A DNA stretch of 16,771 nucleotides, from assembly GCA_007129985.1 (NCBI GenBank), contig SKUL01000039.1, positions 1-16,771 on the forward strand, given 5' to 3'. The DNA comes from Flavobacteriales bacterium (GTDB lineage: Bacteria > Bacteroidota > Bacteroidia > Flavobacteriales_D > SKUL01). This document shows, in pieces, positions 1 through 8,191 of the stretch. Each line of letters begins with the position of its first letter. Within the stretch, counting starts at the first letter, position 1. Made by a program: the position numbers and the translations under genes. The notes under the pieces were generated by a model that made no database searches, was not told where the DNA came from, and saw only the letters and a program-made list of their open reading frames with translations.

Positions 1-94
1 CTTGAGGAGTTTCAGGTGTTTCTTCCTGCTGCTCCTGGATTTCCGCTTCGGAGGTCTTTACCTCTTCTTCGGTCTTTTTGTTTTCTTCGGCCAT
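1..94 (-). CDS. N-terminus of an acidic-tailed protein, cut by window edge
   Basis: Only the first 31 codons are inside the window. They start at ATG (complement of 92-94) and the frame stays open to base 1. The visible peptide begins MAEENKKTEEE and is almost entirely Glu, Lys, Gln, Thr and Pro, so it is a disordered, highly acidic N-terminal tail without a signal peptide. An AAGG lies about 7 bases upstream of the ATG, and a good promoter plus a folded leader precede it. Acidic N-terminal tails of this kind occur in Bacteroidota ribosomal protein S1 and also in GrpE and other abundant proteins. S1 is my first guess because of the strong promoter and structured leader, but nothing in the 31 residues proves it, so no symbol is given. 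Confidence 0.6.
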   Translation of the reverse strand, partial: MAEENKKTEEEVKTSEAEIQEQQEETPETPQ

Positions 95-116
95 GATATT
101 GCCTTGTTACTTGTAT

Positions 117-179
117 CCCGGCTCCGGCACCCCGGGAGGGGTTAAAAATGAGATGGCTGCACTACCGGATGCAACCCCT
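117..179 (-). promoter_or_regulatory. Structured 5' leader of the gene at 1-94
   Basis: Between the promoter and the start codon, the transcript could form two stems. AGGGGTT (complement of 173-179) pairs perfectly with AACCCCT (complement of 137-143) and encloses a small TGCA/TGCA hairpin. Immediately downstream is a CCCGG/CCGGG hairpin (complement of 117-136). The leader is about 90 bases, long for this genome, where other mapped -7 boxes lie within 10-30 bases of the start. Such leaders are common on ribosomal-protein genes that autoregulate. That role here is inference. Confidence 0.35.
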
Positions 180-194
180 TTCTAAAAAGGAGCG

Positions 195-225
195 CAAAGG
201 TAGTGTTTTGATGTTGAAAACAAAA
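195..225 (-). promoter_or_regulatory. Bacteroidota-type promoter (TTTTG-N18-TACCTTTG)
   Basis: On the minus strand TACCTTTG (complement of 195-202) matches the Bacteroidota -7 consensus TAnnTTTG exactly. TTTTG (complement of 221-225) lies 18 bases upstream, matching the -33 element and its spacing. It points at the gene starting at 94 and lies clear of the end of the gene at 268. Confidence 0.65.
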
Positions 226-267
226 GTTTTGCGGGAGAAATCGGGAGCTCAGCGGGGTTTTGGAGCC

Positions 268-1815
268 CTAGTGCACCACCAGTCTGGCCGAACTCATTGC
301 GCCACCCACGTTTATCGAGAATACATACATACCCGGAGTAAGCTCATCGCCAATACTGTAAACGATTTGCTGCGCACCCGCAGGTAGTAGTTGTCTCTCA
401 AGCACCCTATCTACTATCCTACCCTGAAGGTCATAGAGATACACACTCACCATGTCTGATTGCTGTATGTCCAACTCCAGATTCACAAAATCCCTCGCCG
501 GATTGGGAAAAAGCCGCATGGGCGAATCAGCCGTGTATTCCTTGACAGAAGTAACCACAGGCATTTGTGTGAGCGGCTCCAAATCTATCAGTTCATCACC
601 CTGCTGATAAGGCAGGTACTGGAAGTAAATCAGAAACATCTCATCGGAGGTGTTCAGCCCCGGCCCCACTGTAATGGGCGGGTTATTGGGATTGTGCGGA
701 TTGTTTACCGTGTTGTCATACATACCCTCTCCGAAAAGCGTTGACCACGCCGGGATACGCACCAATTGCTCAAAAGCATAGAACTGTTGCCAATGAAAAT
801 CCCAATGGTTGATGCGAATAAGCGGAATGGTAAGATTGGTGGGAGTAACGGCATGACTCTCTATGCTCTTGCCCAGCATGTGCATGTGTGGAAAAACACT
901 CAACAACGAAATATCAACCGGAATGGTGCTGAACTGCGCACTAACCATCGTCATCTCATTGGGAGGTAGGGTAAAACTCCAATTCTGCAAAACGGGCGTG
1001 GTTGTAACCTCCCGTATCGGCACCTCATCCGGATAGAACCACAAGCGCAGCCTACTCTGGTCAGTTTGCCCCTGACTGCCGTGCGGATAGTGCATGGCCA
1101 ACACCACATTGGAGCCGGCCGGAAGATTTACACCAAGGTTAAATTCCTCACCATCCGAAGGAAAAACAGTTGGCACTGCCCCAGGCGTGTAGCCGCCAAT
1201 CAGCCCATCTTGTGGTCCCATGCAGTTTCCGCTTGTGTTGGTTGGATAGCTCGCATTGGGGTCAATAAATACCAGCGCGTGGTGCACAATAGCCGGATTG
1301 CCCGGAACCAACTCAAAAGCCCTGATTTTTTTGTCCTGCAACAACCCGGCGGTAATAGCAAAGCAACTGTAATCGTCAGACATCATAGTGGCCTGACTGG
1401 TGTGGACAGGCATAACAATTTCAAGGTCGGGAGGCAGTGAAATAAATCCGTCATCGCTGTACACAGGTGGCGGTGGAGCCAGTGCAGGGTCTCCCTCAGG
1501 AGTTGATTCGGCCAACCACGCAACAATCAAATCAATTTCGTCGGCATTCAATACCCGCTCATGCGAAAACCTTCGGTAAGTCGTGTCAGGCGGCCATGGC
1601 GGCATCGCTCCCTCGGTTACAGCATCAGCTACGGCAAAAGCAGCAACGGAGGCTTCGGGAAAGGTCATCAGCGAAAAAGGCGCAATACCACCATCTCTAT
1701 GACAAGAGGTGCAGTGCTGGTACATGATGGGAGCAATGTGTTCAGACCACGTTGTTTGCGAAAATAGCACACTACTCCACGGAGCAAGGAGGAAACAAAG
1801 AATCAGGAAACGCAT
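268..1815 (-). CDS. Secreted cytochrome c / copper type II monooxygenase-like protein with T9SS sorting domain
   Basis: 515 residues. Residues 1-19 are a signal peptide ending in FSQ. A haem-binding motif CTSCH lies at 35-39 in a short cytochrome-c-like region (about 25-110). Residues 130-415 resemble the two copper domains of peptidylglycine alpha-hydroxylating monooxygenase (PHM). All copper-ligand positions are present by motif: HH at 178-179 and H242 (CuA-like), HMH at 310-312 and M393 (CuB-like). The tail from about 433 (LFPNPARDF to the end) is a type A T9SS sorting domain, so the protein should be exported and anchored or released at the cell surface. The substrate is unknown; an oxidative reaction on an external substrate is inferred from the fold. 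The first ATG of the frame directly precedes the signal peptide, so the start is secure. It is divergent from hutI and has no same-strand partner nearby. Confidence 0.85.
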   Translation of the reverse strand: MRFLILCFLLAPWSSVLFSQTTWSEHIAPIMYQHCTSCHRDGGIAPFSLMTFPEASVAAFAVADAVTEGAMPPWPPDTTYRRFSHERVLNADEIDLIVAWLAESTPEGDPALAPPPPVYSDDGFISLPPDLEIVMPVHTSQATMMSDDYSCFAITAGLLQDKKIRAFELVPGNPAIVHHALVFIDPNASYPTNTSGNCMGPQDGLIGGYTPGAVPTVFPSDGEEFNLGVNLPAGSNVVLAMHYPHGSQGQTDQSRLRLWFYPDEVPIREVTTTPVLQNWSFTLPPNEMTMVSAQFSTIPVDISLLSVFPHMHMLGKSIESHAVTPTNLTIPLIRINHWDFHWQQFYAFEQLVRIPAWSTLFGEGMYDNTVNNPHNPNNPPITVGPGLNTSDEMFLIYFQYLPYQQGDELIDLEPLTQMPVVTSVKEYTADSPMRLFPNPARDFVNLELDIQQSDMVSVYLYDLQGRIVDRVLERQLLPAGAQQIVYSIGDELTPGMYVFSINVGGAMSSARLVVH

Positions 1816-1942
1816 GGTTCAGGTTGGATTGGTTGTGGTGCAAGTTAGTCAATATAGCTGAGCCGGCATGCGACCGACATGCGGCCTGAAGGGGTACTAT
1901 GTGATTTTTCGCACCTTTGCCCGAACCAAAGGCCCGCACATC

Positions 1943-3193
1943 ATGAAACGCATTCTCATCAAAAACATCAAAGGTCTGGCAGGCGTGTACAACGAGTCGC
2001 CCAAATGGGTGGCCGGTGCCGATATGAACCGCCTGCCTGTGATTGAAAACGCATTTCTGGCCATTGAAGGCGAACACATTGCGGGCTACGGTCCCATGAG
2101 CGAGTGGAGCGGAATTACAGACTGGAACAACCTCGAAGTAATTGATGCCGAAGGTCGCTACGTGCTGCCGGCATGGTGCGATTCACACACCCACATCGTG
2201 TATGCAGGCAATCGGGAGCAGGAATTTGCAGACCGCATTCGCGGCATGAGCTACGAAGAAATTGCCGCCCGTGGTGGGGGCATCCTCCATTCAGCAGCGC
2301 GCCTCGCCAATACCTCGGAAGATGAGCTTTTCGAAGGAGCTATGCGCCGCCTGCGCGAAGTGGTACGCATGGGAACCGGAGCCATCGAAATCAAAAGCGG
2401 CTACGGACTGAGCCTTGAAGCGGAGATGAAAATGCTGCGTGTCATTGCACGTCTTCGCGAAAGTACGCCCGTACATATCAAGAGCACCCTGCTTGCTGCC
2501 CACGCGGTTCCGGCTGCATTCAAAGACAACAAGGAAGGTTATGTGGACCTTGTGATTCGGGAAATTATTCCCGCTGTTGCAGCCGAAAACCTTGCCGAGT
2601 ACATAGATGTGTTTTGCGAAACCAACTACTTCAGCGTGAGTGACACCGAGCGCATATTGGAGGCTGCCGCCAAATTCGGAATGGTGCCCAAAATTCACGT
2701 GAACCAGTTTACCGTGCTGGGAGGTGTGGAAGCGGCGGTGCAGCACGGCGCGCGCTCTGTAGACCACCTCGAGTTTTTGGAAGAACGCGATCTCAACGCA
2801 CTTGAAGGAAGCAACACCATCGCAACAGCCCTTCCCTCCTGCTCTTTCTTTCTGGGCATTCCATACACCCCGGCCCGAACCATTATTGATCGCGGACTGC
2901 CACTTGCGCTTGCAACCGATTACAATCCGGGTTCGACGCCGTCGGGAAACATTCCTTTCGTGATTTCGCTCGCGTGTATCAAGATGAAAATGACTCCCGA
3001 GGAGGCCATCCACGCGGCCACCATCAACGGAGCCTACGCCATGCATTTACAAAACGAACTGGGAACCATTACCGAAGGCAAGAAAGCCAACCTCATCATG
3101 ACCCACCCCATGTCATCGCTCGCTTACATCCCCTACGCCTTCGGATCGGAGCATGTTGACAAGGTTTGGGTGGAGGGCGAGTTGCAGAAATAA
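1943..3193 (+). CDS. hutI: Imidazolonepropionase
   Basis: 416 residues, a normal length for HutI. It hydrolyses 4-imidazolone-5-propionate to N-formimino-L-glutamate, the third step of histidine degradation, in the cytoplasm. It belongs to the amidohydrolase superfamily. The metal-binding HTH motif is at 82-84 in the family string SHTHIVYAGNRE, with further ligands expected at H252 (HVNQFT) and D326 (ATDYNPG). AAHAVP at 185-190 and the KSGYGL segment at 151-156 are also typical. I chose the ATG at 1943, giving MKRILIKN, over an upstream in-frame ATG at 1868. The extra 25 residues would be unconserved and would overlap the divergent promoter region. No other hut gene is in the window, so the rest of the pathway must lie elsewhere. 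Confidence 0.95.
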   Translation: MKRILIKNIKGLAGVYNESPKWVAGADMNRLPVIENAFLAIEGEHIAGYGPMSEWSGITDWNNLEVIDAEGRYVLPAWCDSHTHIVYAGNREQEFADRIRGMSYEEIAARGGGILHSAARLANTSEDELFEGAMRRLREVVRMGTGAIEIKSGYGLSLEAEMKMLRVIARLRESTPVHIKSTLLAAHAVPAAFKDNKEGYVDLVIREIIPAVAAENLAEYIDVFCETNYFSVSDTERILEAAAKFGMVPKIHVNQFTVLGGVEAAVQHGARSVDHLEFLEERDLNALEGSNTIATALPSCSFFLGIPYTPARTIIDRGLPLALATDYNPGSTPSGNIPFVISLACIKMKMTPEEAIHAATINGAYAMHLQNELGTITEGKKANLIMTHPMSSLAYIPYAFGSEHVDKVWVEGELQK

Positions 3194-3248
3194 GTATGTC
3201 CGAGCTGTTAAATTTAAGTTTTACCCGACGCATTGAAGCATCGCACCT

Positions 3249-3256
3249 TATATTTG
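3249..3256 (+). promoter_or_regulatory. -7 promoter element upstream of trkA
   Basis: TATATTTG matches TAnnTTTG exactly and ends 23 bases before the trkA ATG, in the 86-base gap after hutI. No good -33 TTTG was seen at 17-23 bases upstream, so only the -7 element is called. It suggests that trkA-trkH-hxpB has its own promoter separate from hutI. Confidence 0.5.
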
Positions 3257-3279
3257 GCCCGCCAGCAAGAGCATAGCAA

Positions 3280-4626
3280 ATGAGAATTATCATAGCAGGC
3301 GCCGGAGATGTGGGGTTTCACCTTGCCAAGCTGCTTTCTTACGAGGGTTACGGCATTACCGTGATCGACAAGGATAGCGAGAAACTTCGCTACGCAAGCA
3401 ACCACCTTGATGTTCAAACGCTTCAGGGCAACTCTACCTCTTACTCGGTGTTGAACAAAGCGCGGGTCAGCAAGGCCGACCTGCTTATTTCGGTAACTTC
3501 TTCGGAAGAAACCAACCTCACCACCTGCATACTGGGTAAAAAATTGGGGGCCGCGAAGACAGTGGCCCGAGTGAGCAACTCAGAGTACTTGCTTCAGCAG
3601 GAAGAATTGCAACTGGCAGAGCTAGGCATTGACGAGCTAATATCCCCTGAGCTTCTGGCCGCAGCAGAAATCAAGCGCCTGCTCAAAGAGTCGGCGTTTA
3701 CCGACTACCACGAGTTCGACAAAGGGAAGCTTTCATTGGTGGGTGTAAAGATTAACTCAAGTAGTCCGTTGGTGAACAAAACCGTGCAGGAAACGGCTCA
3801 CCTCAACCCCAACTTTTCTTTTATTCCGGTGGCCATGCTGCGCAACAACAACACCATTATTCCACGCAGCGACACCTATTTCAGGGTGCATGACCACGCC
3901 TACTTTATTGCCCAAAGCAAGGGAATTGACGAGGTGCTTGAAGTAGCCAACAAAAAGCGGGTTGACATTCGTAATGTGATGATTTTTGGAGGAACCCCCG
4001 TGGGCTTTCACGCCGCTCGTCTGCTCAGCAGAAAGTACCGGGTAAAGCTTTTTGAAACCGACCGCGACCGCTGCATCCAACTCACAGAAACGCTACCCGA
4101 CACCTTGATCATCAATGCTGACGGTCGTGATCTGGAAGTACTGGAAGACGAAAACCTCGGCGAAATGGACGCCTTTATCGCGGTAACGCGAAACTCAGAA
4201 ACCAACATCATATCGAGTCTGGTAGCCAAAAACAACAGCGTAAAAAAATCCATTGCCCTGGTTGAGAACATTGACTACATCCACCTTTCGCAAAACATTG
4301 GTGTGGACACGCTCATCAATAAAAAACTGATTGCGGCCAATTCCATTTTCAAGCTGCTCAGAAAGGGCGATGTGCTCTCACTGGCCAGTATTCACGGAGC
4401 CGATGTAGAGGTGCTTGAGTTTGAAGTACACGAGAATTCTTCGGTGTGTGGAAAAGCCCTGAAGAACTGCGGTTTTCCAAAAGCCTCCATTGTTGGAGGG
4501 GTCATTCGCCGGGATACCGGAGTAATCGTTACCGGAGATTTTGTTTTTGAAGACCGCGACCACGTAGTAGTACTCAGTAAACCACAGTGCATCGGCAAGG
4601 TGGAAGCCCTGTTTAAAGAGAAATGA
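3280..4626 (+). CDS. trkA: Trk potassium uptake system peripheral protein TrkA
   Basis: 448 residues, standard for a full-length two-unit TrkA. It is the cytoplasmic nucleotide-sensing gating ring of the Trk K+ channel. The protein holds two Rossmann (RCK/TrkA-N) domains. The first starts with GAGDVG at 7-12 and ends its second strand with D30. The second starts with GGTPVG at 237-242, with the acidic residue E259. Each is followed by a TrkA-C domain (about 140-220 and 365-445). Its stop codon overlaps the trkH start as ATGA at 4623-4626, so the ring and the channel subunit are translationally coupled. NAD(H) or ATP/ADP binding is family knowledge, not visible beyond the glycine motif. Confidence 0.95.
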   Translation: MRIIIAGAGDVGFHLAKLLSYEGYGITVIDKDSEKLRYASNHLDVQTLQGNSTSYSVLNKARVSKADLLISVTSSEETNLTTCILGKKLGAAKTVARVSNSEYLLQQEELQLAELGIDELISPELLAAAEIKRLLKESAFTDYHEFDKGKLSLVGVKINSSSPLVNKTVQETAHLNPNFSFIPVAMLRNNNTIIPRSDTYFRVHDHAYFIAQSKGIDEVLEVANKKRVDIRNVMIFGGTPVGFHAARLLSRKYRVKLFETDRDRCIQLTETLPDTLIINADGRDLEVLEDENLGEMDAFIAVTRNSETNIISSLVAKNNSVKKSIALVENIDYIHLSQNIGVDTLINKKLIAANSIFKLLRKGDVLSLASIHGADVEVLEFEVHENSSVCGKALKNCGFPKASIVGGVIRRDTGVIVTGDFVFEDRDHVVVLSKPQCIGKVEALFKEK

Positions 4627-6080
4627 CACGTTTTCGCTGGAAGTCCATTTTACACATTCTGGGGGTACTTATCCTGCTGAATTCTGCTTTTCTGCTTATC
4701 AGCACTGTGGTTTCGTGGTATTACGGCGATGAGGCGCTGACAGCTCTGACCATTGCCGTGCTGGTAAGCGTTGTGGCGGGCGGACTCGCTTTCGGTACCA
4801 CATTGCGTGGTAAGCAGGAAGTACGCAAACGCGAAGGTTATCTCATAGTTGCTTCGGGCTGGGTGGTGCTCTCCCTATTTGGCAGTCTGCCTTACTTCTT
4901 GAGCGGAGCCATCCCCAATTACACCGACGCTTTTTTCGAAACCATGTCGGGCTTTACCACCACCGGAGCCACCATTTTGCAGGATATTGAGGCCATGCCG
5001 CCCAGCCTGCTCTTTTGGCGAAGTTGCACGCAATGGATTGGCGGCATGGGTATGATTGTGCTTGCGGTAGCCATCCTGCCCATACTTGGCGTGGGTGGCA
5101 TGCAGCTCTTTATAGCCGAGGTTCCGGGAATTTCCTACGATAAACTACAGCCGCGAATCAGAGAAACAGCCAAGAGGCTATGGTACATCTATTCCGGACT
5201 AACCTTGCTGCTTCTGGTTCTGCTCAGTGCTGCCGGAATGCCCTTGTTTGAAGCAGCAAACCATGCACTCACAACCCTTTCCACAGGAGGGTTTTCGCCC
5301 AAAAACGCCAGTATTGCACATTACGACAGTGCCACCATTGAATACATGATTTCATTCTTTATGTTGGTAGGAGGCACCAACTTCGTACTCATTTTCTTCC
5401 TGCTAAAAGGTCAATGGCGAACCTTGGTGAAAAACGAGGAGTTTCGATTCTACACCGGGCTGGTCTTTGGAATAACCCTTTTGGTAACAGCAATTCTGGT
5501 TTTTCAGTTGGGTCTTGGCACAGAAACAGCTTTTAGAAAAGCGCTCTTTCAGGTCTTGGCCATAGTGACCACTACCGGATACGGAACAGCAGATTTCACA
5601 GAATGGGGCGCTATTCTAACATGGCTATTCTTTTTGCTCATGTTTACCGGAGCCATGGCGGGCTCAACCAGTGGTGGAATGAAACTCGTACGTCACATCA
5701 TTGTTGCAAAAAACAGTTTGCTCGAAATGCGCAGACTGATGCATCCAGCGGCTATTATCCCCGTGAGGTTTAACCAGCGCCCTGTTCGTAACGAAATCAC
5801 CTACAACATTCTGGCCTTTGTAATTATCTACGTCACCATTTTTGGCGTAGGCGCTTTTGTCATGACACTGCTCGGAATGGATGTAATCAGTGCCGTAGGA
5901 GCCGTGGCCACATCTCTCGGAAATGTCGGTCCCGGACTTGGAACAGTGGGGCCGAGTGAGAATTTTTCGGGTGTTCCGGGGCTTGGCAAGTGGCTGCTGA
6001 GCTTTTTGATGATGATGGGCCGTCTTGAGCTCTTTACCGTGCTGATTTTATTCACCGGATATTTCTGGAGAAGGGAATGA
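4623..6080 (+). CDS. trkH: Trk potassium uptake channel subunit TrkH
   Basis: 485 residues, polytopic, inner membrane. The four pore-loop selectivity filters of the TrkH/KtrB family can be read in order: TTTGA at 112-116, STGGF at 220-224, TTTGY at 316-320 and SLGNVGPG at 431-438. All four filter glycines are present (G115, G222, G319, G433), so K+ selectivity is expected. The intramembrane-loop segment GAMAGSTSGGMK at 343-354, which gates the pore in studied TrkH proteins, is also present. The gene overlaps trkA by four bases upstream and the phosphatase gene by four bases downstream (ATGA at 6077-6080), so all three should be co-translated from one message. Confidence 0.95.
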   Translation: MTRFRWKSILHILGVLILLNSAFLLISTVVSWYYGDEALTALTIAVLVSVVAGGLAFGTTLRGKQEVRKREGYLIVASGWVVLSLFGSLPYFLSGAIPNYTDAFFETMSGFTTTGATILQDIEAMPPSLLFWRSCTQWIGGMGMIVLAVAILPILGVGGMQLFIAEVPGISYDKLQPRIRETAKRLWYIYSGLTLLLLVLLSAAGMPLFEAANHALTTLSTGGFSPKNASIAHYDSATIEYMISFFMLVGGTNFVLIFFLLKGQWRTLVKNEEFRFYTGLVFGITLLVTAILVFQLGLGTETAFRKALFQVLAIVTTTGYGTADFTEWGAILTWLFFLLMFTGAMAGSTSGGMKLVRHIIVAKNSLLEMRRLMHPAAIIPVRFNQRPVRNEITYNILAFVIIYVTIFGVGAFVMTLLGMDVISAVGAVATSLGNVGPGLGTVGPSENFSGVPGLGKWLLSFLMMMGRLELFTVLILFTGYFWRRE

Positions 6081-6742
6081 CAGCACGCGCCGCACTTTTT
6101 GATATGGACGGGCTGATTATTGACTCGGAGCCACTCTGGCGCGCCGCTGAAATAGCCTGCTTTGCCCACGTGGGAATTGAACTGACGGAAAATGACTGTC
6201 GGCAAACCATGGGCTTTCGGCTCGACGAGGTGATTGATTACTGGTACAACCGACAACCGTGGGAATCCATGTCGAAAGAAGCCCTGAACGAACTGATTAT
6301 TGACCACATGGTGCAGGAAGTGAAGGCTCAAGGAAAAATATTACCGGGCGTAATGGAAGCAGTGAGGCTTTTCACAGAAATGGGTTTTAAACTGGCTGTG
6401 GTTTCCTCCTCCCCCGAAAGGCTCATCCATGCCGTATTGGAAATCCTGGACTTGCAAAGCTCATTTCACGGCGTTTTCTCCGCCGAGCACGAAGCTTTTG
6501 GGAAACCGCACCCTCAGGTTTATCTAAGCGCTGCCGCCGCATTACAGCTTCGCCCCGACCAATGTATTGTGCTCGAAGACGCCTTTCACGGCGTAATAGC
6601 GGGAAAGGCGGCCAAAATGAAAGTGATTGCCGTTCCTGACAAGGAAGAACTTCACCAACCTCGTTTTCAAGCTGCTGACATGGTCATCAAGTCGCTCGAA
6701 TGTCTTGGCGAAAAAGATATTCTTAGCATATTGAATCGTTGA
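6077..6742 (+). CDS. hxpB: HAD-family hexitol/2-deoxyglucose-6-phosphate phosphatase
   Basis: 221 residues, close to the E. coli HxpB/YniC length. Motif I is DMDG with nucleophile D9 and general acid D11, followed by the family-specific LIIDSEPLW. Motif II is the serine cluster at 110-112, motif III is K143 in GKPHPQVYL, and motif IV is ED at 167-168. A helical cap lies between about 20 and 85. By family it dephosphorylates hexitol phosphates and 2-deoxyglucose-6-phosphate. The exact substrate here is inference; a beta-phosphoglucomutase-like relative is the alternative. The start is set by the ATGA overlap with the trkH stop. Coupling to a K+ transporter is unexpected and may be only a transcriptional convenience. 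Confidence 0.8.
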   Translation: MTARAALFDMDGLIIDSEPLWRAAEIACFAHVGIELTENDCRQTMGFRLDEVIDYWYNRQPWESMSKEALNELIIDHMVQEVKAQGKILPGVMEAVRLFTEMGFKLAVVSSSPERLIHAVLEILDLQSSFHGVFSAEHEAFGKPHPQVYLSAAAALQLRPDQCIVLEDAFHGVIAGKAAKMKVIAVPDKEELHQPRFQAADMVIKSLECLGEKDILSILNR

Positions 6743-6785
6743 TTCTGAAAGTTCTACTAACTTGGGCTGTCAATCTTACCCTATC

Positions 6786-7316
6786 ATGCAAAATACACGG
6801 CTCCTACTCATTGTCTTTATCTGTTCACAAGCTCTTTATTCTTGTCAACCCAACGCAGCAAAAGAGAATTTTTTCACTACGGAAGTTACCGAAAGTACTG
6901 CTCTGGACGCGAGCAATATGGCTCCATTCCCCTATGCTGATACGGTATATGTACCCATTTATTCCGACATCTATAGCCGAACAAAAGATATGCGGTTTCT
7001 GCTCACTGCAACCCTGAGCATCCGCAACACATCTCTACAAGACTCCATGATTGTCAGCACCATTGACTACTACAATACCCAGGGGCAGTTTCTTCATTCA
7101 TACCTCGACCACCCCATCATTCTGCCACCTATGGCCACCATTGAATATGTGGTTGAACAGGAAGACCGCTCGGGAGGTTCGGGAGCTAACTTCATTGTGG
7201 TGTGGAGCGGTCGCAACGAACACATCAACCCACTTATTCAATCGGTGATGATATCGGTAAGCGGTCAGCAGGGTGTGGCGTTCTCCTGTGATGGCGTTTC
7301 AACCCGCAGAAAATAA
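6786..7316 (+). CDS. DUF3124 family lipoprotein
   Basis: 176 residues from ATG 6786. I preferred this start over an in-frame start at 6762 because it places a clean lipoprotein signal at the N-terminus: MQNTR, a hydrophobic stretch, then the lipobox LYSC with C20 as the lipidated cysteine. Residues 55-141 contain the DUF3124 signature: VYVPIYSDIYS, LTATLSIRNT at 73-82, DYYNTQGQ at 94-101 and the conserved GGSGANFIV at 130-138. The function of DUF3124 is unknown. The protein is expected to sit on a membrane facing the periplasm. It begins 43 bases after hxpB on the same strand and ends 11 bases before the convergent regulator gene. Confidence 0.8.
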   Translation: MQNTRLLLIVFICSQALYSCQPNAAKENFFTTEVTESTALDASNMAPFPYADTVYVPIYSDIYSRTKDMRFLLTATLSIRNTSLQDSMIVSTIDYYNTQGQFLHSYLDHPIILPPMATIEYVVEQEDRSGGSGANFIVVWSGRNEHINPLIQSVMISVSGQQGVAFSCDGVSTRRK

Positions 7317-7327
7317 AGATGAACAGG

Positions 7328-8020
7328 TCACGCCTCTTGCTGCCCTGAAAACAAAAACTTGTTGGTACTCACCAGCTCGTTTTTTACGGCAAACATCACA
7401 ATAGCGGCGGTGTTGTTCACCCCCAGCTTGTGCATGATATTTTTGCGATGGGTATTCACGGTGTGCGGACTAAGGAAGAGCTTTTCGGCAATCTTGGTGT
7501 TGGTGTAGCCTTCGGCAATGAGGGTGATGATTTCCTGCTCACGATCGGAAAGTAAAATGGGCTCGCAGCTGATGTCCTCGGCGCTGATTGACTCCGGGTC
7601 GATGGATTCGTGCCTAACGGCATCCAGCACCTGTCCGCAGAAAAACCTGCTTCCGGCAGCCGTTGTGCGCACGGCATCCAAAATTTCAGCCACACTGCAA
7701 TCCTTTTTTACGTAACCCGACACTCCGGCCCTCAGGGCAGCCGCGATAGTGTGCCCGTTTTGGCTGGGAGTAATAGCCACGATGCGAAGGTTTTTATAGC
7801 GCAGCAGCAATTCGGGGATGGTATTGATATCGAAGCCGGGCGAGGTAAAATCAATCAGCACCACATCGGCAGATTCCTTGGCAAGTTTGCGCATCAAATC
7901 GGTGGTACAACCGGCATTATCCACCAGATGAATGTCGGGATGCTCCTGAAAGATAGTTCGTAAACCTATCTTTATCAACTCGTTGCTGTCAGCAACCACC
8001 AACTTGATTCGCTTGCTCAA
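7328..8020 (-). CDS. NarL/LuxR-family response regulator, no kinase nearby
   Basis: 230 residues. An N-terminal receiver domain (about 5-120) has D57 in VVLIDFTSPG as the likely phosphorylation site, T83 as the switch residue and K105/K106 in GYVKKD. A linker follows, then a LuxR-type helix-turn-helix (about 155-215) with LSDREQEIITLIAEG and the recognition segment SPHTVNTHRKNI. It should be a cytoplasmic DNA-binding transcription regulator. The receiver's usual acidic pair near the N-terminus is D11-S12 here, so one Mg2+-pocket acid is replaced by serine. No histidine kinase is in the window, so its partner is unknown. It has its own promoter just upstream. Confidence 0.9.
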   Translation of the reverse strand: MSKRIKLVVADSNELIKIGLRTIFQEHPDIHLVDNAGCTTDLMRKLAKESADVVLIDFTSPGFDINTIPELLLRYKNLRIVAITPSQNGHTIAAALRAGVSGYVKKDCSVAEILDAVRTTAAGSRFFCGQVLDAVRHESIDPESISAEDISCEPILLSDREQEIITLIAEGYTNTKIAEKLFLSPHTVNTHRKNIMHKLGVNNTAAIVMFAVKNELVSTNKFLFSGQQEA

Positions 8021-8051
8021 ACTTTCCTTTATTTAGACTCATTCCAAATAG

Positions 8052-8082
8052 CAAATGTAGGCCATGGAAACCAAAGCGCCAA
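8052..8082 (-). promoter_or_regulatory. Promoter of the response regulator
   Basis: Minus-strand TACATTTG (complement of 8052-8059) is an exact TAnnTTTG -7 box located 31 bases before the ATG at 8020. A TTG (complement of 8080-8082) lies 20 bases upstream of it, within the accepted -33 spacing. Confidence 0.5.
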
Positions 8083-8146
8083 GCTCAACCTGCAGGTTTT
8101 CCAATCCACTTATGCAATAGGAGGAGTGATAAGCTCCGAACTACCT

Positions 8147-8164
8147 GCTCGCCAACAGGCGGGC
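8147..8164. repeat. GC-rich hairpin
   Basis: GCTCGCC AACA GGCGGGC forms a 7-pair stem with one T-G pair and a 4-base loop. It stands 28 bases from the larger palindrome at 8192-8243, in a non-coding gap. Short GC-rich hairpins of this look are often dispersed repeats in Bacteroidota genomes, but copy number cannot be seen here. Confidence 0.4.
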
Positions 8165-8191
8165 TTGCATTAGTGGGTTGAACCCCGATTT

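Noticed and set aside
148..387. 79-codon open frame on the plus strand
   Set aside because: It overlaps the promoter and leader of the minus-strand gene at 94 and the end of the gene at 268, and the translation is Arg-rich and featureless.
1912..1919. Promoter of hutI (CACCTTTG)
   Set aside because: One mismatch in the essential TA of TAnnTTTG and no TTTG at the -33 distance; too weak to list.
2291..3046. 251-codon open frame antisense to hutI
   Set aside because: It lies wholly inside a strongly conserved hutI frame and has no recognisable protein character; the long open frame follows from hutI codon composition.
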